Of a stretch of 51,266 bases of DNA, positions 36,746-45,506 are shown piece after piece; the stretch's first letter is position 1, and each line of letters starts with the position of its first letter. The notes below the pieces were generated by a model. It was given only the letters and a program-made list of their open reading frames with translations, did not search any database and was not told the DNA's origin. The stretch spans positions 1-51,266 of the forward strand of contig LQGW01000022.1 of NCBI GenBank assembly GCA_002838815.1. The letters run 5' to 3'. Both the position numbers and the translations under genes were made by a program. This stretch comes from Clostridiaceae bacterium JG1575 (GTDB lineage Bacteria; Bacillota; Clostridia; Clostridiales; Clostridiaceae).

Positions 36746-37474
36746 CTATACGCCATGATATTTATTGAGGATTTCAACCATCTTGCGCGTGGTGTCGGCA
36801 GCGGTGCCGGCGCAGCGGGCTTTACGGATGGGATCCTTATACCCTACGTTCATTTCGTGCATAAATTTGCCCACGGAATCCGAGCAAAGATAAGACTCAG
36901 CCACGGTTTTTTTGAGCTGACCTTCATATTCGGGTTGGTATTCTGGGAAGGAGAAGTCCTTATACCAATTGAATAATTCTGCAATCAGTTTTTTGGCGTC
37001 ATCCGGTGGGACAACGCTTCCGATGCATACAGCAGCCACGCCTAAGGAGCCGCAAAGGGTGGCCAGGCCGTATCCGCCGGCATAGCTTTTAAAGGTTGCA
37101 GGATTGATTTGGCGGAAGGGATACCCTGCTTTTTCCCCCAGTTCGCCGAAGAACCCTTCGGCCACACCGACGCCTCAGCCCCCTTTTTGCTGATAGGCGG
37201 CATAGGCGCGTTCCGCACACGTGGTGGGATCGAGCTTTTGGTAGGGATAAGGATAGGGAGCGGCTGCGGTCCCTTTTTTCTCGATGAACTTGTAGCTGAG
37301 TTCTTGTTTGGGCGCATAGGTCGTTTCATACTTCTTTTCACACCCCGTGAAAAGGGAAAGACCCGATGTGGCGAGAGCAACCCCCGCGGCGCCTACGCCG
37401 GCCCGCTTTAAAAAATCCCTTCTGGAGGGAATAAAGCCATCGGCCTGCGGCGCTTCTTGCTCATGGAATTTCAT
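36746..37474 (-). CDS. Tat-exported C-GCAxxG-C-C-type selenoprotein (lipoprotein copy)
   Basis: 242 residues when TGA at 37175-37177 is read as selenocysteine (residue 100). Tat signal SRRDFLK (17-23) ends in a lipobox LFTGC, so Cys45 would be lipid-modified and the protein tethered outside the membrane. The Sec motif KGG-U-GVGVAEGFFG and the later Cys motifs TLCGSLGVAAVCIG, YLCSDSVGKFM and RCAG match the downstream paralogue. The same SECIS-like hairpin follows 12 nt after the UGA. AAAGGAA precedes the ATG. First gene of the two-gene operon; TatA-TatC are encoded convergently about 1.7 kb away. Confidence 0.88.
37145..37162 (-). promoter_or_regulatory. Bacterial SECIS hairpin, gene 36746-37474
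   Basis: Identical to the hairpin in the paralogue: a 12-nt spacer after UGA (37175-37177), then GCCGAAG-GGTT-CTTCGGC. The spacers differ in sequence while stem and loop are unchanged. Confidence 0.75.
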
Positions 37475-37710
37475 ACGATCACATTCCTTTGTATAATTAT
37501 TAACTCACCTATAATACCATGCCATCGAAGGTCCTTGCCTTCTTTTTCTCATATTTTCACAAACAAGATAAATAAATAACGCAGGAGGAGGGGGAGGCCT
37601 AAGAATTCATCTGTCCGCTCGATGAATACATTGGCGCTTTTTTGTCGAAGAGAGCGGAAATTATGGAATTGATAAATGGGAATATTGCAATAAAGAGCCC
37701 CTTAAGTCGG

Positions 37711-37737
37711 CAAAAAAGGGTTTCCTCCCCTTTTTTC
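37711..37737. terminator. Terminator-like hairpin without an adjacent gene
   Basis: CAAAAAAGGG and CCCCTTTTTT form a stem around a short loop, with T or A tracts built into the arms so that it could work on either strand. No coding region ends here, so it may terminate a small RNA or be incidental. Confidence 0.35.
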
Positions 37738-37949
37738 TGCAAGAATCATTGAAAGATCATGCAATTCTCTTTCGATTCATCGATCCATGAGGCTTCACTC
37801 ATAGTGAATTAGCATTCCATTAAGTGCGAATTTATAGGTTTTGACCGCAACAAAACCGAATCAAAATAATGGATTAATAATCAAGAGGAGGATGAATTAT
37901 TAAAAAAATAATGACCAACCGATTTACAATCCGCTCTCTTTTCCGTAAA

Positions 37950-37990
37950 CCTTGTCTCATTGCGAATGCCTTAACGGCATTTTGACAAGG
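37950..37990 (+). repeat. Nested inverted repeat overlapping the opp promoter
   Basis: Outer arms CCTTGTC (37950-37956) and GACAAGG (37984-37990) are perfect complements. Inside them AATGCC (37965-37970) pairs with GGCATT (37976-37981). The right outer arm covers the -35 box of the opp promoter, so this could be an operator. Confidence 0.6.
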
Positions 37991-38010
37991 CCCAGACTTG
38001 GTGACATAAT
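37982..38010 (+). promoter_or_regulatory. Sigma-A promoter of the opp operon
   Basis: A consensus TTGACA (37982-37987) and CATAAT (38005-38010) with exactly 17 nt between them, 46 nt before the first opp gene. Confidence 0.75.
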
Positions 38011-38055
38011 GTTCGCAAGTACTCGTTATCGTGTGTCCTATAGGGGGATTAATTT

Positions 38056-38985
38056 ATGACCAAGTACATTCTTAAGCGTCTGCTCATGAGTCTTCTAACG
38101 GTTTGGATCATCATTACCCTGGTCTTCTTTTTGATGCGGCTGATGCCCGGTTCACCCTTTACCTCTGAACGGTTTGTGCCGCCCCAAGTCCTGGAGAATA
38201 TGAAGGCCCAGTTTGGTTTGGACAAATCCTGGGGGGAGCAGTACCTCATCTACATGAAGGGGCTCTTGCAAGGAAACATGGGTCCGATGCTCAAAAAGCC
38301 CGGCTACCAAGTATCTGAGTATATTTGGTATCTTTTCCCCGCTTCAGCAAAGATCGGTGCTGTTGCCGTGGTGTTCTCCCTGGTGGTGGGGATGTTTCTG
38401 GGCATTGTCGCAGCCTTCAACCAGGGCAAGCTCATCGACCGCATCGTCATGATCATCGCGACCATCGGGATCTCCATTCCCGGCTTTGTCCTGGCGTCGC
38501 TCCTTTTGCTTCTCTTGGGAGTCAAGCTGGATCTTTTGCCCGTCATGGGATTGACCAGCTGGAAGCACTACATCATGCCGACCCTGGCGCTCTCTGGGTA
38601 CCCCGTAGCCTTTATTGCTCGTCTGACCCGCTCGCGTCTGCTGGACGTCATTCGCAGCGACTACATCCGGACGGCCCGGGCCAAAGGGCTCAAAGAAAAT
38701 AAGGTCATCTGGAAGCATGCCCTTCGGAACACCTTAATCCCCGTCATCACGTATCTTGGGCCCCTGGTGGCCGGAGTTTTGACCGGATCCTTTGCCATCG
38801 AAGGCATTTTCTCCATCCCAGGGATGGGGCGGGAATTTGTCGTGGCCATCAGCCAGCGGGACTACACCATGCTACAGGGCGTTATTATTTTTTATGCCTT
38901 GCTGTTGATTTTCCTCAACTTTCTTACGGACATTCTTTATGTGGTCATTGATCCCCGGATCAAGATCGACGGATCGGAGGCGTGA
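38056..38985 (+). CDS. oppB: Oligopeptide ABC transporter permease OppB
   Basis: 309 residues, a binding-protein-dependent transport permease with about six transmembrane helices. The family signature near the N-terminus, LVFFLMRLMPGSPF, and the EAA loop region YIRTARAKGLKENKVIWKHA (contact to the ATPases) are present. First gene of an oppBCDFA operon driven by a near-consensus promoter. Imports peptides, consistent with an amino-acid-fermenting lifestyle. Confidence 0.93.
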   Translation: MTKYILKRLLMSLLTVWIIITLVFFLMRLMPGSPFTSERFVPPQVLENMKAQFGLDKSWGEQYLIYMKGLLQGNMGPMLKKPGYQVSEYIWYLFPASAKIGAVAVVFSLVVGMFLGIVAAFNQGKLIDRIVMIIATIGISIPGFVLASLLLLLLGVKLDLLPVMGLTSWKHYIMPTLALSGYPVAFIARLTRSRLLDVIRSDYIRTARAKGLKENKVIWKHALRNTLIPVITYLGPLVAGVLTGSFAIEGIFSIPGMGREFVVAISQRDYTMLQGVIIFYALLLIFLNFLTDILYVVIDPRIKIDGSEA

Positions 38986-38987
38986 CT

Positions 38988-39944
38988 ATGAGCAACTTGC
39001 ATACGGATTATGATCTGAACAACCTCAACGTGGATGCCTTTGAGGCGCTGCGGGAACAAAAAAAGCTCGATGCCGAAGAAATTCTTCGGCCCGCTACGAC
39101 CTACTGGCAGGATTCCTGGCGGCGGTTTCGATCCAATAAGCTCGCATTGGCCAGCTTGATTTTCATCATCGTGGTGGCCATCGTGTCCATTTTGACGCCG
39201 ATGATTTCGCCTCAAAGCATTTCCACCACCGATTATTCCATCGCGAACTCCAAACCCAATGCGGTGCATTGGTTCGGCACCGACTTTTACGGCCGAGACA
39301 TCTTTGTCCGCGTTATGTATGGGAGCCGCATTTCCCTGACCATCGCTTTTGCCGCCACCATCATGAACCTGGTCATCGGAGTCCTCTATGGGGCCGTCGC
39401 AGGCTTTGCCGGGGGCAAGGTCGACAGCGTCATGATGCGTATTGTGGACATCCTCTATGCGGTACCCATGCAAATTTACGTGATTTTGATCATGGTGGCC
39501 ATGGGAGAAAACCGGGCCGGAATCTTTTCTATCGTCATAGCCTTGGGCGTGGCGTCGTGGCTTTCCATGGCGCGGATCGTCCGCTCCGAGACGTTGCAGC
39601 TGCGGGAGACGGAATTTGTCTTAGCCGCAAGAACCCTCGGGGCCGGTGGGCGGCGGATCCTCTTTCGTCACCTTTTGCCCAACGCCACCTCGGCCATCAT
39701 CGTGACGGCCACTTTGCTCATCCCTTCCGCCATCTTCACGGAATCTTTCCTCTCCTACATCGGCATCGGGATTTCGCCCCCCGAGGCGTCCCTTGGAACC
39801 TTGGTCTCCGAGGCCATGCAGATCTATCAGCAGGAACCTTACCAACTCATCATTCCAGCGCTTGCCATCTCCTTGATCATCTTTGCATTCAATCTCTTGG
39901 GAGATGGGCTGCGGGATGCTCTGGATCCCAAAATGAGCCGTTAG
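38988..39944 (+). CDS. oppC: Oligopeptide ABC transporter permease OppC
   Basis: 318 residues from ATG 38988 (GGATCGGAGG upstream; a GTG two codons earlier is less likely). A polar N-terminal ~50 residues precede six helices. The conserved HWFGTDFYGRDIFVRVMYGSR and the EAA loop (VLAARTLGAGGRRILFRHLLP) identify OppC/DppC. Partners OppB, starting 2 nt after its stop. Confidence 0.93.
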   Translation: MSNLHTDYDLNNLNVDAFEALREQKKLDAEEILRPATTYWQDSWRRFRSNKLALASLIFIIVVAIVSILTPMISPQSISTTDYSIANSKPNAVHWFGTDFYGRDIFVRVMYGSRISLTIAFAATIMNLVIGVLYGAVAGFAGGKVDSVMMRIVDILYAVPMQIYVILIMVAMGENRAGIFSIVIALGVASWLSMARIVRSETLQLRETEFVLAARTLGAGGRRILFRHLLPNATSAIIVTATLLIPSAIFTESFLSYIGIGISPPEASLGTLVSEAMQIYQQEPYQLIIPALAISLIIFAFNLLGDGLRDALDPKMSR

Positions 39945-39954
39945 GAGGTGCCTT

Positions 39955-40965
39955 ATGGGAAATTTACTGACCATTCGTGATCTGCACACGAATTTCCTCA
40001 TTCATGCTGGAAAGGTTCAAGCCATCCGTGGGGTGGATATTGATTTGGACCAGGGAGAAGCCCTTGGCATCGTCGGAGAGTCGGGGTCTGGAAAATCCGT
40101 CACCATGCTCAGCGTGATGCATCTTTTGGACGACAACGGCCGGGTGGATGAAGGAAGCATCGAGTTTGATGGAAAGGACATTACGCATCTTTCGGACAAC
40201 GGGATGCGAAAAATCCGGGGCAACGACATCGGGATGATCTTTCAAGATCCCATGACGAGCCTGAATCCCGTCTATCCCATCGGAACCCAGCTTATGGAGC
40301 CGTTGCTGGAGCATCGCAGGGTCTCCAAGGCCACGGCTCGAAAAGAAGCCATTGAAATGATGAAGAAGGTGGGGATCCCGAGCCCCGAAAAACGGCTCAA
40401 GCAATACCCCCATGAATTCTCCGGCGGCATGCGCCAGCGCGTCATGATCGCCATGGCCCTCATCTGCGGGCCCAAGCTCATCATCGCAGATGAACCGACT
40501 ACGGCGCTGGATGTGACGATTCAGGCCCAGATTCTGGAACTCATGAAGCGGCTTCGCGAAGAAACGGGGACTTCCATCATCCTCATCACCCATGACTTGG
40601 GGGTGGTGGCAGATGTGTGCTCCCGCATCAACGTCATGTACGGCGGGGTCCTTGTGGAGAAAGGGTCCACCGACGATATCTTTTATCGGCCGCGCCATCC
40701 CTATACCCTGGGGCTTTTGCAGTCGGTTCCCAATCCGCAAAGCGCCACCAAGGAGAAGCTGATCCCCATCGAAGGGACGCCGCCGGATCTCATCAAGCCG
40801 CCCTTGGGCTGCCCCTTTGCCGCTCGTTGCAGCCGGGTCATGAAGCTTTGCCTCACGCATCGGCCCCCGCTCTTCCCTGTGGGTCCGGGCCATGAGGCGG
40901 CCTGCTGGCTCAATCATGAAAAAGCACCCAAGACGGAGTGGATCGGAGGCGAACACCATGGCTAA
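39955..40965 (+). CDS. oppD: Oligopeptide ABC transporter ATPase OppD
   Basis: 336 residues. Walker A GESGSGKSV, signature FSGGMRQRV, Walker B KLIIADEPTTALD and switch ITHDLGVVADV. The C-terminal extension carries the Cys cluster CPFAARCSRVMKLC found in OppD/DppD. Works with OppF, whose start overlaps its end by 8 nt. Confidence 0.94.
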   Translation: MGNLLTIRDLHTNFLIHAGKVQAIRGVDIDLDQGEALGIVGESGSGKSVTMLSVMHLLDDNGRVDEGSIEFDGKDITHLSDNGMRKIRGNDIGMIFQDPMTSLNPVYPIGTQLMEPLLEHRRVSKATARKEAIEMMKKVGIPSPEKRLKQYPHEFSGGMRQRVMIAMALICGPKLIIADEPTTALDVTIQAQILELMKRLREETGTSIILITHDLGVVADVCSRINVMYGGVLVEKGSTDDIFYRPRHPYTLGLLQSVPNPQSATKEKLIPIEGTPPDLIKPPLGCPFAARCSRVMKLCLTHRPPLFPVGPGHEAACWLNHEKAPKTEWIGGEHHG

Positions 40966-42007
40966 AACCAAAGAAAACAACCTGGCAAACCCCACGGATG
41001 TGATGCTGGAGGTTCAGTCCCTTTGCAAATACTTTCCTGTGAAGGCAGGAATTTTTCAATCCAAGCACAGCGTGGTCAAGGCGGTGGACAAGGTGTCCTT
41101 TCAGATTAAGAAAGGGAAGACCTTGGGTCTTGTGGGGGAATCCGGTTGCGGAAAAACCACCACCGGCCGAACGATCATCAAGCTTTATCGACCCACGGAC
41201 GGGCGGATTCTTTTTGAAGGCAAAGACATTACGGACTTCACTCGAGCGCAAATGATTCCCGTCCGGCGTAAGATTCAGATGATTTTCCAGGATCCCTATG
41301 CGTCCTTGAATCCGCGCATGACCGTGGGCGACATCATCGGTGAATCCATCGACATCCACAAGCTTTTAAAGGGCTCGGCCCGTCGGGAGCGCATCGAGCA
41401 TCTCCTGCGCCGCGTCGGATTGAATAAAGAGCACATCAACCGCTACCCGCATGAGTTTTCCGGCGGCCAGCGTCAGCGCATCGGCATCGCTCGGGCATTG
41501 GCGGTGGAACCCTCCCTGATCATCTGCGATGAGCCCATTTCTGCACTGGACGTCTCCATCCAGGCTCAGATCATCAACATGCTGGAGGAGCTTCAGGAGG
41601 ATCTGGGGCTGACCTATCTTTTCATTGCCCATGACCTGTCCATGGTGAAGCACATTTCCAACGAGATTGGCGTCATGTACCTTGGACAGTTGGTGGAATT
41701 GGGGGACGCCGATGAAGTGTATGACACCCCCTTGCACCCGTATACCAAAGCGCTGCTCTCTGCGGTGCCCATCCCTGATCCGGAACGGACCCGGGCTCAT
41801 CGGCGCATTGTACTGCAGGGCGAACTGCCATCACCCATTGATCCCCCTTCGGGATGCCATTTCCGAACCAGATGCCCCAGCGCAATGGACATCTGCGCCA
41901 AGGAACAGCCGCTGCTTTTGGATGTGAAGGGAAGAGGCCGCAAGGTGGCCTGCCACCTTTACCGTGATCAACAAGAAAAACCACTAGTCAAGGAGGAAAC
42001 AAAATGA
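40958..42007 (+). CDS. oppF: Oligopeptide ABC transporter ATPase OppF
   Basis: 349 residues from ATG 40958 (CGGAGG upstream). Walker A GESGCGKTTTGR, signature FSGGQRQRIG, Walker B LIICDEPISALD, and a C-terminal Cys cluster CHFRTRCPSAMDIC. Second ATPase of the heterodimer; its stop overlaps the start of the binding protein by 4 nt. Confidence 0.94.
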   Translation: MAKTKENNLANPTDVMLEVQSLCKYFPVKAGIFQSKHSVVKAVDKVSFQIKKGKTLGLVGESGCGKTTTGRTIIKLYRPTDGRILFEGKDITDFTRAQMIPVRRKIQMIFQDPYASLNPRMTVGDIIGESIDIHKLLKGSARRERIEHLLRRVGLNKEHINRYPHEFSGGQRQRIGIARALAVEPSLIICDEPISALDVSIQAQIINMLEELQEDLGLTYLFIAHDLSMVKHISNEIGVMYLGQLVELGDADEVYDTPLHPYTKALLSAVPIPDPERTRAHRRIVLQGELPSPIDPPSGCHFRTRCPSAMDICAKEQPLLLDVKGRGRKVACHLYRDQQEKPLVKEETK

Positions 42008-43692
42008 AAAAACGGCTACTCAACGCCACGGCACTTGCTTGTGCCCTGACCCTCGGGGTCACCCTCTTCGCTGGGTGCAAAACCGGAGGATCTGAATCCT
42101 CGAAAGATGGCAACAAGCCCAAAGACAAAACGACGGTTCGTTACAATCTTGGGGCAGATCCTAAAACCTTAGATCCTGCGTTGAACACTGCAGTGGATGG
42201 GGCCACAGTCCTGCAAAACCTCTACGTTGGCCTCATGAAAACCGATGAAAAAGAACAACCCGTCCCGGGAGTTGCACAATCCTATGAAATTTCAGCCGAC
42301 AAGCTCACCTACACCTTCAAGCTTCGGGACTCCAAATGGTCCGATGGCAAACCCGTAACGGCCGAACAGTTCAAGTATGCTTGGTTGCGTGCCTTGGATC
42401 CCAAAACTCAGCCGGTTCCTGCAGAGTACGCCTATCAGATGTTCTACATCAAAAACGGTGAAAAATTCTATAAAGGACAGGCCAAGCCCGAAGAAGTCGG
42501 GATTGAAGTACCGGATGCCAAGACCATTAGGGTGACTTTGGAAGCCCCTTGCCCCTATTTCCTCGCCCTCACAGCATTCCCGACCTATTTCCCGGTTCGC
42601 CAGGACATGATCGAGAAAGACGTGAAGAAGTGGTGGACTGCGAAGGAAACGGCCATCTCCAACGGTCCGTTCAAACTGGAATCTTTAGCGCCCAAATCCA
42701 AGCTCGTTTTGGTGAAAAACCCGGAATACTATGATGCAGCTAAAGTGAAGCTGGAAAAAGTGGACATGGATCTTACGGACGATCGCCAGACGGCGTTGGC
42801 CGCTTACACCAAGGGCGAACTCGATATGATGGAATCCCCCCCACCGCAAGACATCCCGAAGCTTTTGAAAGAGAAGAAGGCCGTCATCGCCCCGTATCTG
42901 GGCACGTATTTCTACGTCATCAATATGCGGCCCTCCCTTAAGACGAAAAATCCCGCAGCCTATGAAGCCCTCAGCAAACCCCAAGTCCGCAAGGCGTTGG
43001 CCCTGGCCATCGACAAAAAGAGCATCATCGACAACGTGTCCAAGGGCGGACAGACTCCGGCCTGGGGATTTGTTCCCATGGGCATCAAGGACGACAAACT
43101 CAATGATTTTGCCATGGCGAAAAAGTACATGGAGAAAGAAAATGGCGATCCCGAGCAAGCGAAGAAGCTTTTGGCCGATGCCGGCTATCCCGATGGGAAG
43201 GGCTTCCCCAAGCTGACCTTGAAGTACAACAACAACGTCGGTCACCAAAACATGGCCATTGCCATTCAGGATATGTGGAAAAAGACGTTGGGCATCGATA
43301 TTCAGCTCTCCAACGAAGAATGGGCGGTGTTCCAATCCTCCAGAAACAACGGTGATTTTGAGATTGCTCGCCACGGCTGGATTGCCGACTATAATGATCC
43401 TATGAGTTTCCTTGATATGTGGATCTCTGGGGAGGGCGAAGGCGTCTGGGGCAACAACGATGCCCACTTCAAGAACGATCGCTACGATGACTTGATTCGC
43501 AAGGCCCGCGTAGAGATTGATCTTGCCAAGCGCACCCAGCTCTTGCACGAGGCAGAAGCCATCCTCATGGAAGAGATGCCCATTTTACCCATCTACTTCT
43601 ATACCAACGTCCTTTGCTTCAAAGACTACGTCAAGGGCGTTAGAAAGTCCCCCTTAGGCTTCCTCTATTTTGAAACAGCCTATATCGAGTAA
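42004..43692 (+). CDS. oppA: Oligopeptide-binding lipoprotein OppA
   Basis: 562 residues of solute-binding protein family 5. The signal peptide ends in a lipobox LFAGC (Cys about residue 25), so it is a membrane-anchored lipoprotein outside the cell. Typical stretches are GADPKTLDPALN near the N-terminus, FKLRDSKWSDGKPVTAEQF and an ISNGPFKLESL region. It delivers peptides to OppBC. Last gene of the operon; GGAGG precedes the ATG. Confidence 0.94.
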   Translation: MKKRLLNATALACALTLGVTLFAGCKTGGSESSKDGNKPKDKTTVRYNLGADPKTLDPALNTAVDGATVLQNLYVGLMKTDEKEQPVPGVAQSYEISADKLTYTFKLRDSKWSDGKPVTAEQFKYAWLRALDPKTQPVPAEYAYQMFYIKNGEKFYKGQAKPEEVGIEVPDAKTIRVTLEAPCPYFLALTAFPTYFPVRQDMIEKDVKKWWTAKETAISNGPFKLESLAPKSKLVLVKNPEYYDAAKVKLEKVDMDLTDDRQTALAAYTKGELDMMESPPPQDIPKLLKEKKAVIAPYLGTYFYVINMRPSLKTKNPAAYEALSKPQVRKALALAIDKKSIIDNVSKGGQTPAWGFVPMGIKDDKLNDFAMAKKYMEKENGDPEQAKKLLADAGYPDGKGFPKLTLKYNNNVGHQNMAIAIQDMWKKTLGIDIQLSNEEWAVFQSSRNNGDFEIARHGWIADYNDPMSFLDMWISGEGEGVWGNNDAHFKNDRYDDLIRKARVEIDLAKRTQLLHEAEAILMEEMPILPIYFYTNVLCFKDYVKGVRKSPLGFLYFETAYIE

Positions 43693-43730
43693 CAAACGCA
43701 ACCGCTTCGCCGCCTCGCCGGCGCAGCTGG

Positions 43731-43763
43731 GAAGGGAGCTCCCGCTTTTGGGGGCTCCCTTCT
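43731..43763 (+). terminator. Terminator of the opp operon
   Basis: GAAGGGAGCTCCC pairs with GGGGGCTCCCTTC around a 7-nt loop. Only a short, mixed T stretch follows, so strength is uncertain. Confidence 0.6.
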
Positions 43764-44033
43764 CTACGTTTAAATAGCCCGCAAAAACGGAGGGAATGGA
43801 GGGCAAGAGCAGACTGCAGCAAGGTGTTGCTTGAATCAGCTCCAGGCTGTGCTTTATTCCTCTATTGCCTTTAGGGGGCGGTCAAAAGTGGGATTTTGCT
43901 GCAAAGGGGAGTATTTTTATGCTGGCTCAAGAGGAATCCTCGCGTGGGATTCACCTCGCATGGGGTTTCAAAATGTTCGGGTTATACGATAAAATAAGGA
44001 GAAAGCTTGGACCAACAACAAGGGAGAATTGCT
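43764..44033. other. Intergenic region upstream of glmM
   Basis: About 270 nt with no convincing gene. A short frame starting near 43865 overlaps glmM out of frame and lacks support. AT-rich TTATACGATAAAAT at 43981-43994 may hold the glmM promoter. Confidence 0.4.
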
Positions 44034-45398
44034 ATGAAAAAACTCTTTGGAACCGATGGCGTTCGGGGCATTGCCAATCGGGAGCTCACCCCAGAATTGG
44101 CCTTTAATTTGGGCCGGGCCGGGGCCTACGTCCTGACGGAGGGAAAGAAAAAACCCACCATCGTCATGGGAAAGGATACTCGGATCTCGGGGGATATGCT
44201 GGAAGCCGCGATGATTTCTGGAATGCTCTGCGTCGGAGCCAATGTAATTTCCGTGGGCGTTGTGCCCACGCCAGCCATTGCGCATTTGACTCGGAAATAT
44301 CAGGCCGATGCGGGCGTGATGATTTCGGCCTCCCACAACCCCGTTGCCTTCAACGGCATCAAGTTCTTTGACGATCAGGGCTATAAGCTCAGCGACGACA
44401 CGGAAAAAAAGATTGAAGCCATTATCGAATCATCCCTGGATGAGATGCCCCGCCCCATCGGGGATGACCTTGGGCGCTTGGTTCGAGAAGAGGGGGCGGC
44501 GGAGGAATATGTTGAATTTGCCACCTCTACGATCTGTGGGGATTTAAGAGGCTTGAAAGTCGCCTTGGACTGCGCCAACGGAGCCGCCTCCCAGGTGGCC
44601 GTTATGGCCTTGACGAAGCTTGGGGCGGAGGTCTACGTGATCAACGACACCCCCGATGGGATCAACATCAACCACCAATGCGGATCCACGGACATGGATG
44701 AATTGAAAAAGTATGTGGTGGAAAAGGGCTGTGATGTAGGACTCGCCTTTGATGGTGATGCGGATCGCTGCCTTGCGGTGGATGAGCGGGGGAATTCGGT
44801 GGACGGAGACCAGATCATGCTCATCTGCGCCTTGGATTTAAAAGAGCAGCAAAAGCTTCGGGAGGATACGCTGGTGGTCACCGTCATGAGCAACCTCGGG
44901 CTGAAGCTTGCCGCACAAAAGCATGGGTTGCATCTGAAGGAGACGGGCGTGGGCGATCGCTACGTTCTGGAAGAGATGCGCAATCACAACTACAGCCTTG
45001 GCGGAGAGCAGTCCGGCCACGTCATTTTCCTCGATCACAACAGCACGGGGGATGGCCTTGTGACGGGGCTTTGCCTTTGCTCCATCCTCAGTCGCAAGAA
45101 AAAGCGCGTCTCTGAGCTCGCCCAGGTAATGGACGTGCTGCCGCAGGTCCTGTATCCAGTCACCGTGCCAGCCAAGCTGAAAAACATTCATCTGCAGGAT
45201 GAACGAATCAAGGAGACCATCGCTAAGATGGAGGAGAGCCTGCACGGTCGGGGACGGGTCTTTATTCGTCCTTCGGGCACCGAGCCGGTCCTTCGGATCA
45301 TGCTCGAAGGGGACAATCGAGAGGAGATCACGGCCATGGCTAAGGAATTGGTGGAGCTGGTGCAATCGGAAGTTGAGAGTCGCAGCGCTGCCAAATAA
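44034..45398 (+). CDS. glmM: Phosphoglucosamine mutase
   Basis: 454 residues. Interconverts glucosamine-6-phosphate and glucosamine-1-phosphate for peptidoglycan precursors. The phosphoserine loop ISASHNPVAFNGIKFF (about residues 98-113), the metal-binding DGDADRC and the C-terminal RPSGTEPVLRIM phosphate loop are all present. ATG at 44034 follows AAGGGAGAA. In many Bacillota this gene follows cdaA-cdaR; here it is a separate unit 18 kb away with its own terminator. Confidence 0.95.
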   Translation: MKKLFGTDGVRGIANRELTPELAFNLGRAGAYVLTEGKKKPTIVMGKDTRISGDMLEAAMISGMLCVGANVISVGVVPTPAIAHLTRKYQADAGVMISASHNPVAFNGIKFFDDQGYKLSDDTEKKIEAIIESSLDEMPRPIGDDLGRLVREEGAAEEYVEFATSTICGDLRGLKVALDCANGAASQVAVMALTKLGAEVYVINDTPDGININHQCGSTDMDELKKYVVEKGCDVGLAFDGDADRCLAVDERGNSVDGDQIMLICALDLKEQQKLREDTLVVTVMSNLGLKLAAQKHGLHLKETGVGDRYVLEEMRNHNYSLGGEQSGHVIFLDHNSTGDGLVTGLCLCSILSRKKKRVSELAQVMDVLPQVLYPVTVPAKLKNIHLQDERIKETIAKMEESLHGRGRVFIRPSGTEPVLRIMLEGDNREEITAMAKELVELVQSEVESRSAAK

Positions 45399-45429
45399 TC
45401 GGCAGAGGGTCTGGGGCTAAAAAACAATC

Positions 45430-45469
45430 AAGCAGAAGGGAAGCTACGAAAGAAGCTTCCCTTCTGCTT
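45430..45469. terminator. Bidirectional terminator downstream of glmM
   Basis: A 16-bp perfect stem AAGCAGAAGGGAAGCT / AGCTTCCCTTCTGCTT around an 8-nt loop. It lies between convergent genes. Confidence 0.85.
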
Positions 45470-45506
45470 TGATCATAGGGGGGCATGCGCGTGGGGGGAT
45501 GTTTTA

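Larger units (their letters stand above)
37475..38055. other. Divergent intergenic region between the selenoprotein and opp operons
   Basis: 581 nt, AT-richer than its neighbours. It holds an A-run/T-run hairpin (37711-37737), an inverted repeat (37950-37990) and the opp promoter (37982-38010). A GAGGAGGATG near 37885 opens only a 3-codon frame. No gene is supported. Confidence 0.55.

Noticed and set aside
43865-44107. Small gene overlapping the start of glmM
   Set aside because: No convincing ribosome binding site, and it overlaps glmM out of frame; the glmM start itself is well supported.
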